Below, piece after piece: positions 1 to 8,137 of a stretch of DNA of 64,000 nucleotides. The notes beneath the pieces are model-generated. The model saw only the letters and a program-made list of their open reading frames with translations. It did no database searches and was not told where the DNA came from. Origin of the DNA: Paracoccus spongiarum. Lineage in GTDB: Bacteria > Pseudomonadota > Alphaproteobacteria > Rhodobacterales > Rhodobacteraceae. The stretch is from contig NZ_JAVAMQ010000010.1 of the NCBI RefSeq assembly GCF_030732095.1, forward strand, positions 62,001 through 126,000. Direction: 5' to 3'. The first letter of the stretch is position 1, and every line of letters starts with the position of its first letter. The position numbers were made by a program, and so were the translations under genes.

Positions 1-503
1 TGCCAGATCCGCATCTCGGTGCCCCAGTCCCACAGCCGGTAGGGGGTGGCGATCCCCAGCCCCCTGATTCGGTCCCGCACGGCGGAGGGAGTATTAGTCA
101 GGAAGGTTGATATACCCTGCCGTGCGAAGGCAATCACACGGTCAGGGTCGGGGAAGCCATAGACCTCCTGCCGGTGCAGGCGGACCTGCCCGGCAAAGTC
201 CACCAGCGCCAGTTCGACCAGCCTCCGGCCCAGCTTCAGCCCCAGGAACCGCGCCCCTTCGGGGTTCAGCGCAAGCGGCGTCGAGGGCTGGCCAACCTTG
301 CCGCGCACGACCTCGGACTCCTGAAGGTAGCCTAGCGATATCAGCTTTCTGGTCAGCTTGGTGATGGCCTGCGCCGACACCCCGCAGGCCTGCGCAAGGG
401 CGGCGCGGGGCATCGGTCCGCGACGCCGCACCATGCCCAGGATCTGGCGCTCGTTTCGGCTGAGATCGCCGGCATCAAGGCGGTCGCTTCGGTCGTCTGG
501 CAT
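1..503 (-). CDS. frcR: ROK-family transcriptional regulator, FrcR-like (partial)
   Basis: Reading leftward from the ATG at 503, the frame stays open to the window edge (167 codons), so only the N-terminal part is present. Residues about 15-75 form a winged helix-turn-helix (RNERQILGMVRRRG, then VSAQAITKLTRKLI). This is followed by the beginning of a ROK sugar-kinase-like fold (ARFLGLKLG). ROK repressors usually sense a sugar or its phosphate. The gene is divergent from the fructose-type transporter with 121 bp between start codons, the arrangement known for frcR and frcBCAK in rhizobia. It is therefore probably the local repressor. The ligand is inferred from context. Confidence 0.85.
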   Translation of the reverse strand, partial: MPDDRSDRLDAGDLSRNERQILGMVRRRGPMPRAALAQACGVSAQAITKLTRKLISLGYLQESEVVRGKVGQPSTPLALNPEGARFLGLKLGRRLVELALVDFAGQVRLHRQEVYGFPDPDRVIAFARQGISTFLTNTPSAVRDRIRGLGIATPYRLWDWGTEMRIW

Positions 504-624
504 GGCGTCTTGCCTCCCCGCCGACATTAATCAACTTAATTGAGTTATTGACAAGCGAAAAGATCTCATGCTTTGTGAGGGCAAGGCGGGCAGATGTTCC
601 GCTTGTCTGGAGGAGAGTTCTGAA
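504..624. promoter_or_regulatory. frcR-frcB divergent intergenic region with palindromic operator candidate
   Basis: This 121-bp spacer separates two divergent start codons and must hold both promoters. It contains a strikingly AT-rich island at about 525-552 in otherwise GC-rich DNA. The island includes the imperfect palindrome AACTTAATTGAGTT at 533-546 (12 of 14 positions symmetric). It lies about 30 bp upstream of the regulator start, a usual place for an autoregulatory ROK operator. A Shine-Dalgarno GGAGGAG precedes frcB at 609-615. Operator function is inferred. Confidence 0.5.
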
Positions 625-1653
625 ATGACCATCACGACCGCAATCCGCCTGTCCCTTGCCGCCTCGGTGCTGGCCCTTGGCGCGGGCACGGCGCAGGCGC
701 AGGAGCCGGTGAAGGCCTGCCTTATCACCAAGACCGACACCAACCCGTTCTTCGTCAAGATGAAGGAGGGCGCCGAGGCCAAGGCCGCCGAGCTGGGGGT
801 CGAACTGAAATCCTATGCAGGCCGCGTCGACGGCGACAACGAGGCCCAGGTGGCCGCGATCGAGGCCTGCGTGGCCGATGGCGCCAAGGGCATCCTGCTG
901 ACCGCCTCGGACACCGCCGCGATCGTCGATTCGGTCAAGACGGCGCGCGATGCGGGCATTCTGGTGATCGCGCTGGACACGCCGCTTGACCCCATCGACG
1001 CGGCCGACGCGACCTTTGCCACGGACAATTTCGCGGCCGGTCGGCTGATCGGCCAATGGGCGGCCGCGACCATGGGCGATGCCGCCGCCGACGCCAAGAT
1101 TGCGCTGCTGGATCTGGCCATCTCGCAGCCGTCCGTGGACGTGCTGCGCGACCAGGGTTTTCTTGAGGGCTTCGGCATCGATCTGGGCGATCCCAACAAA
1201 TGGGGCGACGAGACCGATCCGCGCATCGTCGGCAACGAGGTGACGGCCGGCAACGAAGAGGGCGGCCTGACCGCGATGGAGGCGCTGCTGGCCAAGGACC
1301 CGGACATCAACCTTGTCTACACCATCAACGAACCGGCTGCGGCGGGCGCCTATGAGGCGCTGAAGGCCGTGGGCAAGGAAGGCTCGACGCTGATCGTGTC
1401 GGTCGATGGCGGCTGCCCCGGCGTGGCCAACGTCAAGGACGGCGTGATCGGCGCCACCTCGCAGCAATACCCGCTGAAGATGGCCTCGATGGGCATCGAG
1501 GCGATCGCGGCCTTTGCGAAGGACGGCACCAAGCCGACCCCCACCGAGGGCAAGGACTTCGTCGATACCGGGGTGACGCTGGTCACCGACAAGCCGGTCG
1601 AGGGCGTCGAGTCGGTCGATACCGCCAAGGGCGCGGAGCTGTGCTGGGGCTGA
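625..1653 (+). CDS. frcB: Fructose-type sugar ABC transporter, periplasmic binding protein
   Basis: This 342-residue secreted receptor has a Sec signal peptide ending near residue 23 ([10 protein letters not shown]). A type I periplasmic sugar-binding fold follows, starting with the ligand-contact segment [15 protein letters not shown]. It would capture a sugar, probably fructose or a related monosaccharide, and deliver it to the FrcC permease. The start at 625 was chosen because GGAGGAG lies 9 bp upstream and the signal peptide begins there; an in-frame codon at 568 would put 19 non-signal residues in front. It is the first gene of frcBCAK. The substrate is inferred from family and operon order. 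Confidence 0.88.
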   Translation: MTITTAIRLSLAASVLALGAGTAQAQEPVKACLITKTDTNPFFVKMKEGAEAKAAELGVELKSYAGRVDGDNEAQVAAIEACVADGAKGILLTASDTAAIVDSVKTARDAGILVIALDTPLDPIDAADATFATDNFAAGRLIGQWAAATMGDAAADAKIALLDLAISQPSVDVLRDQGFLEGFGIDLGDPNKWGDETDPRIVGNEVTAGNEEGGLTAMEALLAKDPDINLVYTINEPAAAGAYEALKAVGKEGSTLIVSVDGGCPGVANVKDGVIGATSQQYPLKMASMGIEAIAAFAKDGTKPTPTEGKDFVDTGVTLVTDKPVEGVESVDTAKGAELCWG

Positions 1654-1689
1654 GGCCCGCGCAGGCATCGCCTGCATGATCGAACAGCG

Positions 1690-1715
1690 AAGGGGCGGTG
1701 CCGGTGCCGCCCCTT
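1690..1715 (+). promoter_or_regulatory. Stem-loop between frcB and frcC
   Basis: A perfect 9-bp stem AAGGGGCGG/CCGCCCCTT (1690-1698 with 1707-1715) with an 8-nt loop lies in the 100-bp frcB-frcC spacer. It is not followed by a T-run, so it looks less like a terminator than a 3' end that stabilises the binding-protein mRNA segment. Binding proteins are normally needed in excess over permeases. Confidence 0.5.
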
Positions 1716-1753
1716 GTCACAAGGTCCGCGCTGCGTTCTGAGGAGGGGCGACA

Positions 1754-2827
1754 ATGGCCACTGAATCCAAACCCGCATCCAGCTTCGAGGAGGGCCTGAA
1801 GGGTGCCTCGGAGTCGGTGGCGGCGTTCCACGAAGAAACAAGTCTGCTGAAGAAGATTCAGCACTGGCTGCACCAGACCCCGTCGGCGGTGCCGCTGATC
1901 GTGCTGGTCGCCTCGGTCATCGTCTTCGCGCTGCTCTCGGACAATTTCTTCCGCGCCACCACGATGTCCACCATCCTGCAGCAGATCGCCATCGTAGGCA
2001 TCCTGGGCTGCGCGCAGACCATCGTCGTGCTGACCGCGGGCATCGACCTGTCGGTCGGCGCGATCGCGGTGTTCTGCTCGGTCCTGATGGGGCAGCTGAG
2101 CTTCCGCTTTGGCATCCCCGCGCCTCTGGCGATCGCGATGGGGCTGGCGCTTGGCACCGCGATGGGCGCCATCAACGGCCTGCTGATCTCGCGTCTGAAG
2201 CTGCCGCCCTTCATCGTCACGCTGGGCACCTGGCAGATATTCCTGTCGGCCAACTTCATCTTCTCGCGCAACGAGACCATCCGCAGCCAGGACGTCGCGA
2301 CCAATGCGCCCTCGCTGCAATTCTGGGGCCAGTCCGTCGACCCCTTCGCCGTCAAGGTTCTGTATGCGGTATTCCTGATGATCGCGCTGGTGGCGATCCT
2401 TGCCTATGTGCTGCGCCACACGGCCTGGGGTCGGCACGTCTATGCGGTGGGCGACGATCAGGAATCGGCCAAGCTGGCGGGCGTGCAGACCGGCCGGATC
2501 ATTGTGCAGGTCTATGCGCTGGCCGGGCTGTTCTGCGCCATCGCGGGCTGGGTGATGATCGGACGCTTCGGCTCGGTCTCGCCCACCGCCTCGACGGGGC
2601 AGCTGGGCAATATCCAGTCGATCACCGCTGTCGTGATCGGGGGCATCTCGCTGTTTGGCGGGCGCGGCTCGGTGATCGGGATGTTCTTCGGCGCGCTGAT
2701 CGTCGGCGTCTTCGAGATGGGCCTGCGCCTTGTCGGCACCGACCCGCAATGGACCTTCTTCCTCATCGGCGTGCTGATCATCTTCGCCGTCGCCGTGGAC
2801 CAGTGGATCAGAAAGGTGTCGTCATGA
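1754..2827 (+). CDS. frcC: Fructose-type sugar ABC transporter permease
   Basis: This 357-residue integral membrane protein belongs to the RbsC/FrcC (BPD_transp_2) family. An unusual hydrophilic stretch of about 45 residues precedes the first membrane segment (VPLIVLVASVIVFALL). The family signature around TAGIDLSVGAIAVFCS and the glycine-rich GGISLFGGRGSVIG segment are both present. It forms the channel through which the sugar bound by FrcB is moved. The start codon has GAGGAGGGG upstream. The stop overlaps the frcA start (ATGA at 2824-2827), implying translational coupling. Confidence 0.9.
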   Translation: MATESKPASSFEEGLKGASESVAAFHEETSLLKKIQHWLHQTPSAVPLIVLVASVIVFALLSDNFFRATTMSTILQQIAIVGILGCAQTIVVLTAGIDLSVGAIAVFCSVLMGQLSFRFGIPAPLAIAMGLALGTAMGAINGLLISRLKLPPFIVTLGTWQIFLSANFIFSRNETIRSQDVATNAPSLQFWGQSVDPFAVKVLYAVFLMIALVAILAYVLRHTAWGRHVYAVGDDQESAKLAGVQTGRIIVQVYALAGLFCAIAGWVMIGRFGSVSPTASTGQLGNIQSITAVVIGGISLFGGRGSVIGMFFGALIVGVFEMGLRLVGTDPQWTFFLIGVLIIFAVAVDQWIRKVSS

Positions 2828-3597
2828 CCGAACCCATTCTCAAGGCCCGCAACCTCGTCAAGCGGTATGGCCGCGTCACCGCGCTGGACCATTGCGACTT
2901 CGAACTGATGCCCGGCGAGATCCTGGCCGTGATCGGCGACAACGGCGCCGGCAAGTCCTCGCTGATCAAGGCGCTGTCGGGCGCGGTGCAGCCCGACGAG
3001 GGCGAGATCACGCTGGAAGGCCAGCGCGTCCAGTTCGCCTCGCCGCTGGAGGCGCGGGGCCATGGCATCGAATGCGTCTACCAGACGCTGGCCATGTCGC
3101 CCGCCCTGTCGATCGCGGACAACATGTTCATGGGCCGCGAACTGCGCAAGCCGGGGGTGATGGGCAAGTGGTTCCGGCAGCTGGACCGCCCCAAGATGGA
3201 GGCATTTGCCCGCGAAAAACTGAACGAGCTGGGGTTGATGACCATTCAGAACATCAACCAGGCGGTCGAGACGCTGTCGGGCGGCCAGCGGCAGGGCGTG
3301 GCGGTGGCCCGCGCGGCGGCCTTCGGCTCGAAGGTGGTGATCCTCGACGAGCCGACGGCGGCGCTGGGCGTGAAGGAAAGCCGGCGGGTGCTGGAACTGA
3401 TCCGCGATGTCCGCTCGCGCGGGATCCCGATCATCCTGATCAGCCACAACATGCCGCATGTGTTCGAGGTGGCCGACCGCATCCACATTCACCGGCTGGG
3501 CAAGCGGCTTTGCGTCATCAAGCCCTCGGATCACTCGATGTCGGATGCCGTGGCCTACATGACCGGCGCCAAGGTGCCCGAGGGGATCGCGGCATGA
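2824..3597 (+). CDS. frcA: Fructose-type sugar ABC transporter ATPase
   Basis: This is a single ABC domain of 257 residues. Walker A is GDNGAGKSS (residues 38-46), the signature is LSGGQRQG, and Walker B is VVILDEPTAAL, followed by a switch histidine in ILISHNM. Ribose-type importers usually carry a duplicated ATPase of about 500 residues. The half-size form is typical of FrcA, which dimerises to power the FrcC permease. It starts inside the frcC stop codon and its own stop overlaps the frcK start, so frcC, frcA and frcK are coupled. Confidence 0.92.
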   Translation: MTEPILKARNLVKRYGRVTALDHCDFELMPGEILAVIGDNGAGKSSLIKALSGAVQPDEGEITLEGQRVQFASPLEARGHGIECVYQTLAMSPALSIADNMFMGRELRKPGVMGKWFRQLDRPKMEAFAREKLNELGLMTIQNINQAVETLSGGQRQGVAVARAAAFGSKVVILDEPTAALGVKESRRVLELIRDVRSRGIPIILISHNMPHVFEVADRIHIHRLGKRLCVIKPSDHSMSDAVAYMTGAKVPEGIAA

Positions 3598-4253
3598 GCG
3601 ACGCGGACGGGGGGCGGCGCCCCCCGGCCTTCGGACTTCCCGGGGACTGGTTTGACGCGGGCGAGGGGCAGGCGCTGATCCGGCGGATCGGCGCCCTGTC
3701 CGGCCCCAGGGTGCTGGTTGCCGTTGCCGGTGCGCCCGGCTCGGGCAAATCCACGCTGGCCGAGGCGTTGGTCGCCCGGTTGCAGGATGCCGTGCTGGTC
3801 CCGATGGACGGCTTTCACCTTGATGACCGGGTGCTGTCGGCCCGCGGCCTGCTGCCGCGGAAGGGCGCGGTCGAGACTTTCGATGCCGAGGGGTTCGCCG
3901 CGCTGGCCGCCCGTCTGGCGCAGCCCGCGGCCGAGGTTGTCTTTCCGCTGTTCGACCGCAGCCGCGAGCTGGCCATTGCCGGTGCCGGCGTGGTCGCGCC
4001 GGATCACCGGATCGTCGTGCTGGAGGGCAATTACCTGCTTCTGGACGCCGCGCCCTGGCGCAGGGTGCGTTACGACCTGCGCGTCCTGCTGGACGTGCCC
4101 GAGGCCGAACTGCGCCGCAGGCTCGCGGCGCGCTGGCAGGGGCTTGGCAAGGACACGGCGCGGATCGAGGCGCATCTGGCCAATGACCTCGCGAATGCCC
4201 GGCGGGTGATCGCCGGATCCTCCGGGGCCGATGTCACGCTAGTCGTTCAATAG
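3594..4253 (+). CDS. frcK: P-loop sugar kinase of the fructose operon
   Basis: This 219-residue nucleoside/nucleotide kinase-like protein is related to uridine kinase and pantothenate kinase. The P-loop GAPGSGKST spans residues 46-54. It is followed by the substrate-side motif MDGFHLDD and a LEGNYLLLD strand. In FrcBCAK systems this last gene is thought to phosphorylate the imported sugar, but its biochemical role is less certain than that of the transporter genes. The ATG overlaps the frcA stop. The end overlaps the convergent MFS gene by 15 bp, leaving no room for a separate terminator. Confidence 0.82.
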   Translation: MSDADGGRRPPAFGLPGDWFDAGEGQALIRRIGALSGPRVLVAVAGAPGSGKSTLAEALVARLQDAVLVPMDGFHLDDRVLSARGLLPRKGAVETFDAEGFAALAARLAQPAAEVVFPLFDRSRELAIAGAGVVAPDHRIVVLEGNYLLLDAAPWRRVRYDLRVLLDVPEAELRRRLAARWQGLGKDTARIEAHLANDLANARRVIAGSSGADVTLVVQ

Positions 4254-5462
4254 CCGCATCATCGCCCAGGCAAGGCCCGAACAGATCAGCGTGGCGGTGA
4301 TCACCGGCAGCGCGGTGCCATCATACAGCAGCCCGACCGGCGCTGCGATCAGCGTGGCCAGTACCGTCGAGATGGCCGCGACGATCGACGCGGCCATGCC
4401 CGCGATATGCCCCATCCGCTGCAGCGCAAGCGCGTTCAGGTTGCCGAAGGTGACCCCGGCCATGAAGAACACGCTGACGCACCAGAAGAAGAAGGCCGGA
4501 AAGCGCAGCGTCTCGGGCAGCAGGTCGCCCGCGACCAGAAACAGCATCACCGCGCTGACGCAGGTCTGCATGATATAGGCCCATTTGGCGATCCGGCGCA
4601 TCCCGAAGCGGGTGACGAAGGCCGCGTTCAGGATCGTGCCGCTGCCTGACAGAAGCGCCATCGCCGCGAACCAGAACGGAAAGGCGTCGCCGGTGCCATA
4701 GGCTTCGCCGAACAGCTGCTGGGCCGAGGACAGCAGCCCGAACATCTGGCCGAAGCCGAGGGTCAGGATCAGCGTGCACAGCATCACCTGCCGGTCGGTC
4801 AGCACCTCTCGGGCGGCGGCCTTCAGCGGCACCAGATGCAGCGGCCGGCGCCGTTCCGGGGGCAGCGTCTCGGCCTGCCGCAGGTTCAGCCAGGCGCATC
4901 CGATCAGCGCGAACAGCAGGAAGCCCAGGAACACCCCGTGCCATCCCGCGAGCCAGATCATGCCCGCCCCGATCGAGGGCGCCAGCGCCGGGATGATGAT
5001 GAAGACCATCATCACGAAGCTGGTGATCCGGGCCATCTCGCGCCCCTCGTAGAGATCGCGCACCAGCGCGAGGCCGACAATGCGCGGGCCGGCAGCCCCA
5101 AGGCCCTGCACGAATCGCGCGACCAGCAGGAATTCGATGCTGTTGGCGAACAGCGCGGCGACCGTGCCGACACCGTAGAGCGCGAAGCCCAGGGTGATCG
5201 CGCGCTTGCGACCGATCGCGTCAGAGATCGGTCCCGCGAACAGGGTCCCGGCCCCCATGCCGGCCACGAAGACCGTCAGGATCAGCTGGGCGCGGTTGAT
5301 GTTGTCGGGGGTCAGCTCGGCGCCGATCTGGGGCAGGGCCGGCAGCATCGCGTCGATCGAGAAGGCGATGGTGGCAAAGAGAAAGGCCAGCATCGCGATG
5401 AATTCGGGAAGCGGCAGCCGTCGCTGTGGCGACTGCGAAACATGGAAACGGTCTGACATCAT
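4239..5462 (-). CDS. MFS multidrug efflux transporter, Bcr/CflA type
   Basis: This 407-residue major facilitator has about 12 hydrophobic helices. The N-terminal helix FIAMLAFLFATIAFSIDAMLPALP, with the family-typical D-x-x-LPALP pattern, is followed by loop 2-3 GPISDAIGRKR, the MFS motif A. Bcr/CflA proteins export drugs or dipeptides by proton antiport. Two adjacent ATGs (5462 and 5459) follow AGGTG; the first was chosen. An in-frame start at 5540 would add a cysteine-rich, non-family tail. It follows the FrnE-like gene by 58 bp and converges on frcK. The substrate cannot be read from sequence. Confidence 0.85.
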   Translation of the reverse strand: MMSDRFHVSQSPQRRLPLPEFIAMLAFLFATIAFSIDAMLPALPQIGAELTPDNINRAQLILTVFVAGMGAGTLFAGPISDAIGRKRAITLGFALYGVGTVAALFANSIEFLLVARFVQGLGAAGPRIVGLALVRDLYEGREMARITSFVMMVFIIIPALAPSIGAGMIWLAGWHGVFLGFLLFALIGCAWLNLRQAETLPPERRRPLHLVPLKAAAREVLTDRQVMLCTLILTLGFGQMFGLLSSAQQLFGEAYGTGDAFPFWFAAMALLSGSGTILNAAFVTRFGMRRIAKWAYIMQTCVSAVMLFLVAGDLLPETLRFPAFFFWCVSVFFMAGVTFGNLNALALQRMGHIAGMAASIVAAISTVLATLIAAPVGLLYDGTALPVITATLICSGLAWAMMRLLND

Positions 5463-5520
5463 GGCGCACCTGTGGGCAGGGGCGTCAGATAGCGCAAACT
5501 TGCACGATCTGCAAGTCCGA

Positions 5521-6147
5521 TCAGGCGTTCTCGGCTGCAATCAGCTCATCGATCACGCGCTGCCACAACTCGCTGGGCTGTGCGCCGCTGACGGCGTGGC
5601 GATTGGCGACCACGAAGGCCGGCACCGAATCGATGCCGCGCTGCCGGGCATGGGCCTCGCGGCGGGCGATTTCGTCGCGATCGGCGTCGCCGGCCAGAAG
5701 ATGCGCCATCATCGCGCCGTCAAGGCCCGCGGCCTCGGCGATGCGGGCCAGTTCGGCGGCATCACCGATGTCGCGCGCCTCTTGCCAATGGGCGCGCAGC
5801 AGGCCCGACATGACCCGCGTCTGCGCCCCCTCCAGCCCGGCCCAGTGCAGCAGGCGATGGGCGTCCGTGGTGTCGGGCTCGCGCGGCGCGGGGTTCAGCG
5901 CCAGACCCAGCGCGGCGGCACGTTCGGCCACGGCGCGCGACGCGGCCTCGGCGCGATCACCCAGCTTGGCCTTCAGATAGGTCACACGGTCCATCCCGCC
6001 GCGCGGCATCTGAGGGTTCAGCCGGAACGGATGCCAGCGGATGTCGAAGGGATGCTGCGGCCGGCTTTCCAGCGCGCGGTCCAGCGCGACCTTGCCGATC
6101 AGGCACCAGGGGCAGACCGGGTCCGCGAAGATGTCGAGACTGATCAT
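5521..6147 (-). CDS. DsbA-family oxidoreductase, FrnE-like
   Basis: This 208-residue thioredoxin-fold protein has no signal peptide. The active site CPWC is at residues 12-15, within DIFADPVCPWCLIGK, and the cis-proline loop is GIDSVPAF. Cytoplasmic FrnE-type members act as disulfide isomerases or thiol oxidoreductases in stress responses or polyketide pathways. The start codon lies inside the stop of the upstream acyl-CoA ligase (overlap 6144-6147), so the two are translationally coupled. Substrate proteins are unknown. Confidence 0.85.
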   Translation of the reverse strand: MISLDIFADPVCPWCLIGKVALDRALESRPQHPFDIRWHPFRLNPQMPRGGMDRVTYLKAKLGDRAEAASRAVAERAAALGLALNPAPREPDTTDAHRLLHWAGLEGAQTRVMSGLLRAHWQEARDIGDAAELARIAEAAGLDGAMMAHLLAGDADRDEIARREAHARQRGIDSVPAFVVANRHAVSGAQPSELWQRVIDELIAAENA

Positions 6148-7610
6148 GCGCCGTCCTTCCGATGCGCCTCGCGCAGCGCGCGGCGGTTGATCTTGCCGGT
6201 CGGCGTGCGGGGCAATGCCGTCAGGCGGATGTAGTCACGCGGCTGCTTGTAGCGCGCCAGCTGCGCCTCGGCCAGCGCGCGCAGCTCGGCCTCGGCGGCG
6301 GCGCCGGTCCAGAAGGCGGCGATGATGCTGCGGCCCGATCCGACCGCCAGCTCGGTCGCCGCCACATCGCCCGCCTCGGGATGGGAGGACAGCACCTCCT
6401 CGATCTCGGGGGGCGCGACGCGGTAGCCGCCGGCGTTCATGATGTCGTCGGCCCGGCCCAGCAGCGCGATCGCCCCGTCGCGACCCTGCACGGCCCGGTC
6501 GCCGGTCAGGAACCAGTCGCCGCGAAACCGCGCCGCAGTGTCGTCGGGCTGGCCCAGATAGCCGAGGAACAGCCCCGGATCGTCGCGGCGCAGGGCCAGG
6601 TCGCCGGGCTGCCCCGCCGTCGCCGGCACACCGCAGTCGTCGAGGATGGCCACGGTCCGGCCGGACTGCGGATAGCCCGCGGTGCCGGGGGGCGCGGGTC
6701 GCGCCGGGCTTCCCGAGATGAAGGTCGAGACCTCGGACGCGCCCATCGCCTCGTGCAGGTCGGTGCCGGTGCGTTCCCGCCATGCCTCGCGCAGCGCGGG
6801 ATCGAGGCGCTCGCCCGCCGCAAGCCCGTGGCGCAGGCTGGCGATCGGTGGCCACCCGGATCGAAGCAGCCGACGAAAGACGCCCGGCGCCCCCGCCAGC
6901 AACGTCGCCCCGTGCCGCGCCGCCAGCAGCGGTATCTGGTCCAGCCCGGTGCCCTCGGCAGGGATCAGCGCGGTCGCGCCGACGGTCCAGGGATCCATCA
7001 GCCCGGTGCCGAGGGTGAAGGTCCAGTTGAACGCGCCTGCATGCAGCAGCCGGTCGTCGCGCCGCAGCCCGTACCAGCCGTCGAACATCATCCGGCGGGC
7101 AAGGATCGCGCGATGGGCATGCATCACCGCGCGCGGCCGGCCCGAACTTCCCGAGGTATAGACGATATAGGCCAGCCGTTCCGGGTCGCCCTGGGCGAAA
7201 TCCGCGGGCGGCAGCGCGGAAAACCCTGCCAACTGCGACTCGGCCAGCACCGGGGCGGGATGGTCGGGCAGGGCGATGCCCTGTCCGGCCACGATCAGCG
7301 CGGGACCGGTCTCGGCTGCGATGCGGGTGATCTCGGGCCGGGTCAGCATGGCCGATGTCGGTACCGGCACAAGCCCCGCCGCGATTGCCCCCAGATAGGC
7401 CACGGGAAAGCCCGGCGTGTTGCCCAGCCGGACCAGCAGGCGGTCGCCCGGACGCAGCCCGAGGCGGCGCAGCCCGGTCGCCGTGCCGCGCACCGCCGCC
7501 ACCAGCCGCGCATAGGACCATCGGTCGGCCCGCGCGACCCCGACAATCGACATGGCCAGCCTGTCGGGCGCGGCCATCCCTGCGCGCAGGACATGTTCGG
7601 CGAGGTTCAC
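6144..7610 (-). CDS. Acyl-CoA synthetase / AMP-dependent ligase
   Basis: This 488-residue ANL-superfamily adenylating enzyme has the phosphate-binding motif YTSGSSGRPRAV at residues 151-162 and the acyl-adenylate motif TGDRAV. The C-terminal catalytic lysine is in PRTPTGKINRR. It activates a carboxylic acid with ATP and joins it to CoA. The general plan resembles the acetyl-CoA, benzoate-CoA and medium-chain ligase groups, so the substrate is not determined. It heads a minus-strand operon with the FrnE-like and MFS genes. Confidence 0.82.
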   Translation of the reverse strand: MNLAEHVLRAGMAAPDRLAMSIVGVARADRWSYARLVAAVRGTATGLRRLGLRPGDRLLVRLGNTPGFPVAYLGAIAAGLVPVPTSAMLTRPEITRIAAETGPALIVAGQGIALPDHPAPVLAESQLAGFSALPPADFAQGDPERLAYIVYTSGSSGRPRAVMHAHRAILARRMMFDGWYGLRRDDRLLHAGAFNWTFTLGTGLMDPWTVGATALIPAEGTGLDQIPLLAARHGATLLAGAPGVFRRLLRSGWPPIASLRHGLAAGERLDPALREAWRERTGTDLHEAMGASEVSTFISGSPARPAPPGTAGYPQSGRTVAILDDCGVPATAGQPGDLALRRDDPGLFLGYLGQPDDTAARFRGDWFLTGDRAVQGRDGAIALLGRADDIMNAGGYRVAPPEIEEVLSSHPEAGDVAATELAVGSGRSIIAAFWTGAAAEAELRALAEAQLARYKQPRDYIRLTALPRTPTGKINRRALREAHRKDGA

Positions 7611-7669
7611 GGGGGCAGGCTCCGGTCCGGGGGGCTGGCGACCGGCGCGCTGCCGATGCGGACGACCGG

Positions 7670-7701
7670 GAAAACGAGAAACGGCCCGCGCGAACGGGCC
7701 G
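7670..7701 (-). terminator. Rho-independent terminator of cspA
   Basis: A perfect 7-bp inverted repeat CGGCCCG (7682-7688) / CGGGCCG (7695-7701) lies 24 bp past the cspA stop. Read on the minus strand, it is followed by TTTCTCGTTTTC, a good U-rich tract. Confidence 0.75.
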
Positions 7702-7724
7702 CTCGAGATGCCGTCAAGGCCGGG

Positions 7725-7931
7725 TCAGAGCAACTTCAGGTCGCTGGCCGAGGCACGGCCGTCGCGGCCCGACTGCAACTCGTAGCCGATCTTCTGGTTG
7801 TCCTTCAGCCCGGTCAGCCCGGCGCGTTCCACGGCCGAGATATGCACGAACACGTCCTTGCCCCCGTCATCGGGCGCGATGAAGCCATAGCCCTTGGTGG
7901 CGTTGAACCATTTCACCGTTCCGGTCGCCAT
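7725..7931 (-). CDS. cspA: Cold-shock domain protein
   Basis: This 68-residue single OB-fold cold-shock protein carries RNP1 as KGYGFI near residues 13-18 and RNP2 as VFVHIS. It binds single-stranded RNA and DNA and melts mRNA secondary structure. The start at 7931 is supported by AAGGAGAG 8 bp upstream and by exact family length. A longer in-frame reading to 8042 would add 37 unrelated residues. It is followed by its own terminator and preceded by about 200 bp separating it from thrS, room for a structured leader. Confidence 0.93.
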   Translation of the reverse strand: MATGTVKWFNATKGYGFIAPDDGGKDVFVHISAVERAGLTGLKDNQKIGYELQSGRDGRASASDLKLL

Positions 7932-8137
7932 AACCGTTCTCTCCTTCAACTCATCCCGACGCAGGATTGCGTCAGGCCGTGCAGCCCGCTTTCGGTCTTC
8001 CGGCTGCCCGTGGAAGGGAGGCGGTAGAAAGTCTTCGCTCACGCGAAAGAGAGGATGAACGAATCGTTAAGAAACGCAAGCGGGAAACACCCACAGCCTG
8101 CATCCGGGGCGTGAAGCTTTGGTAACATCGGCGTTTT

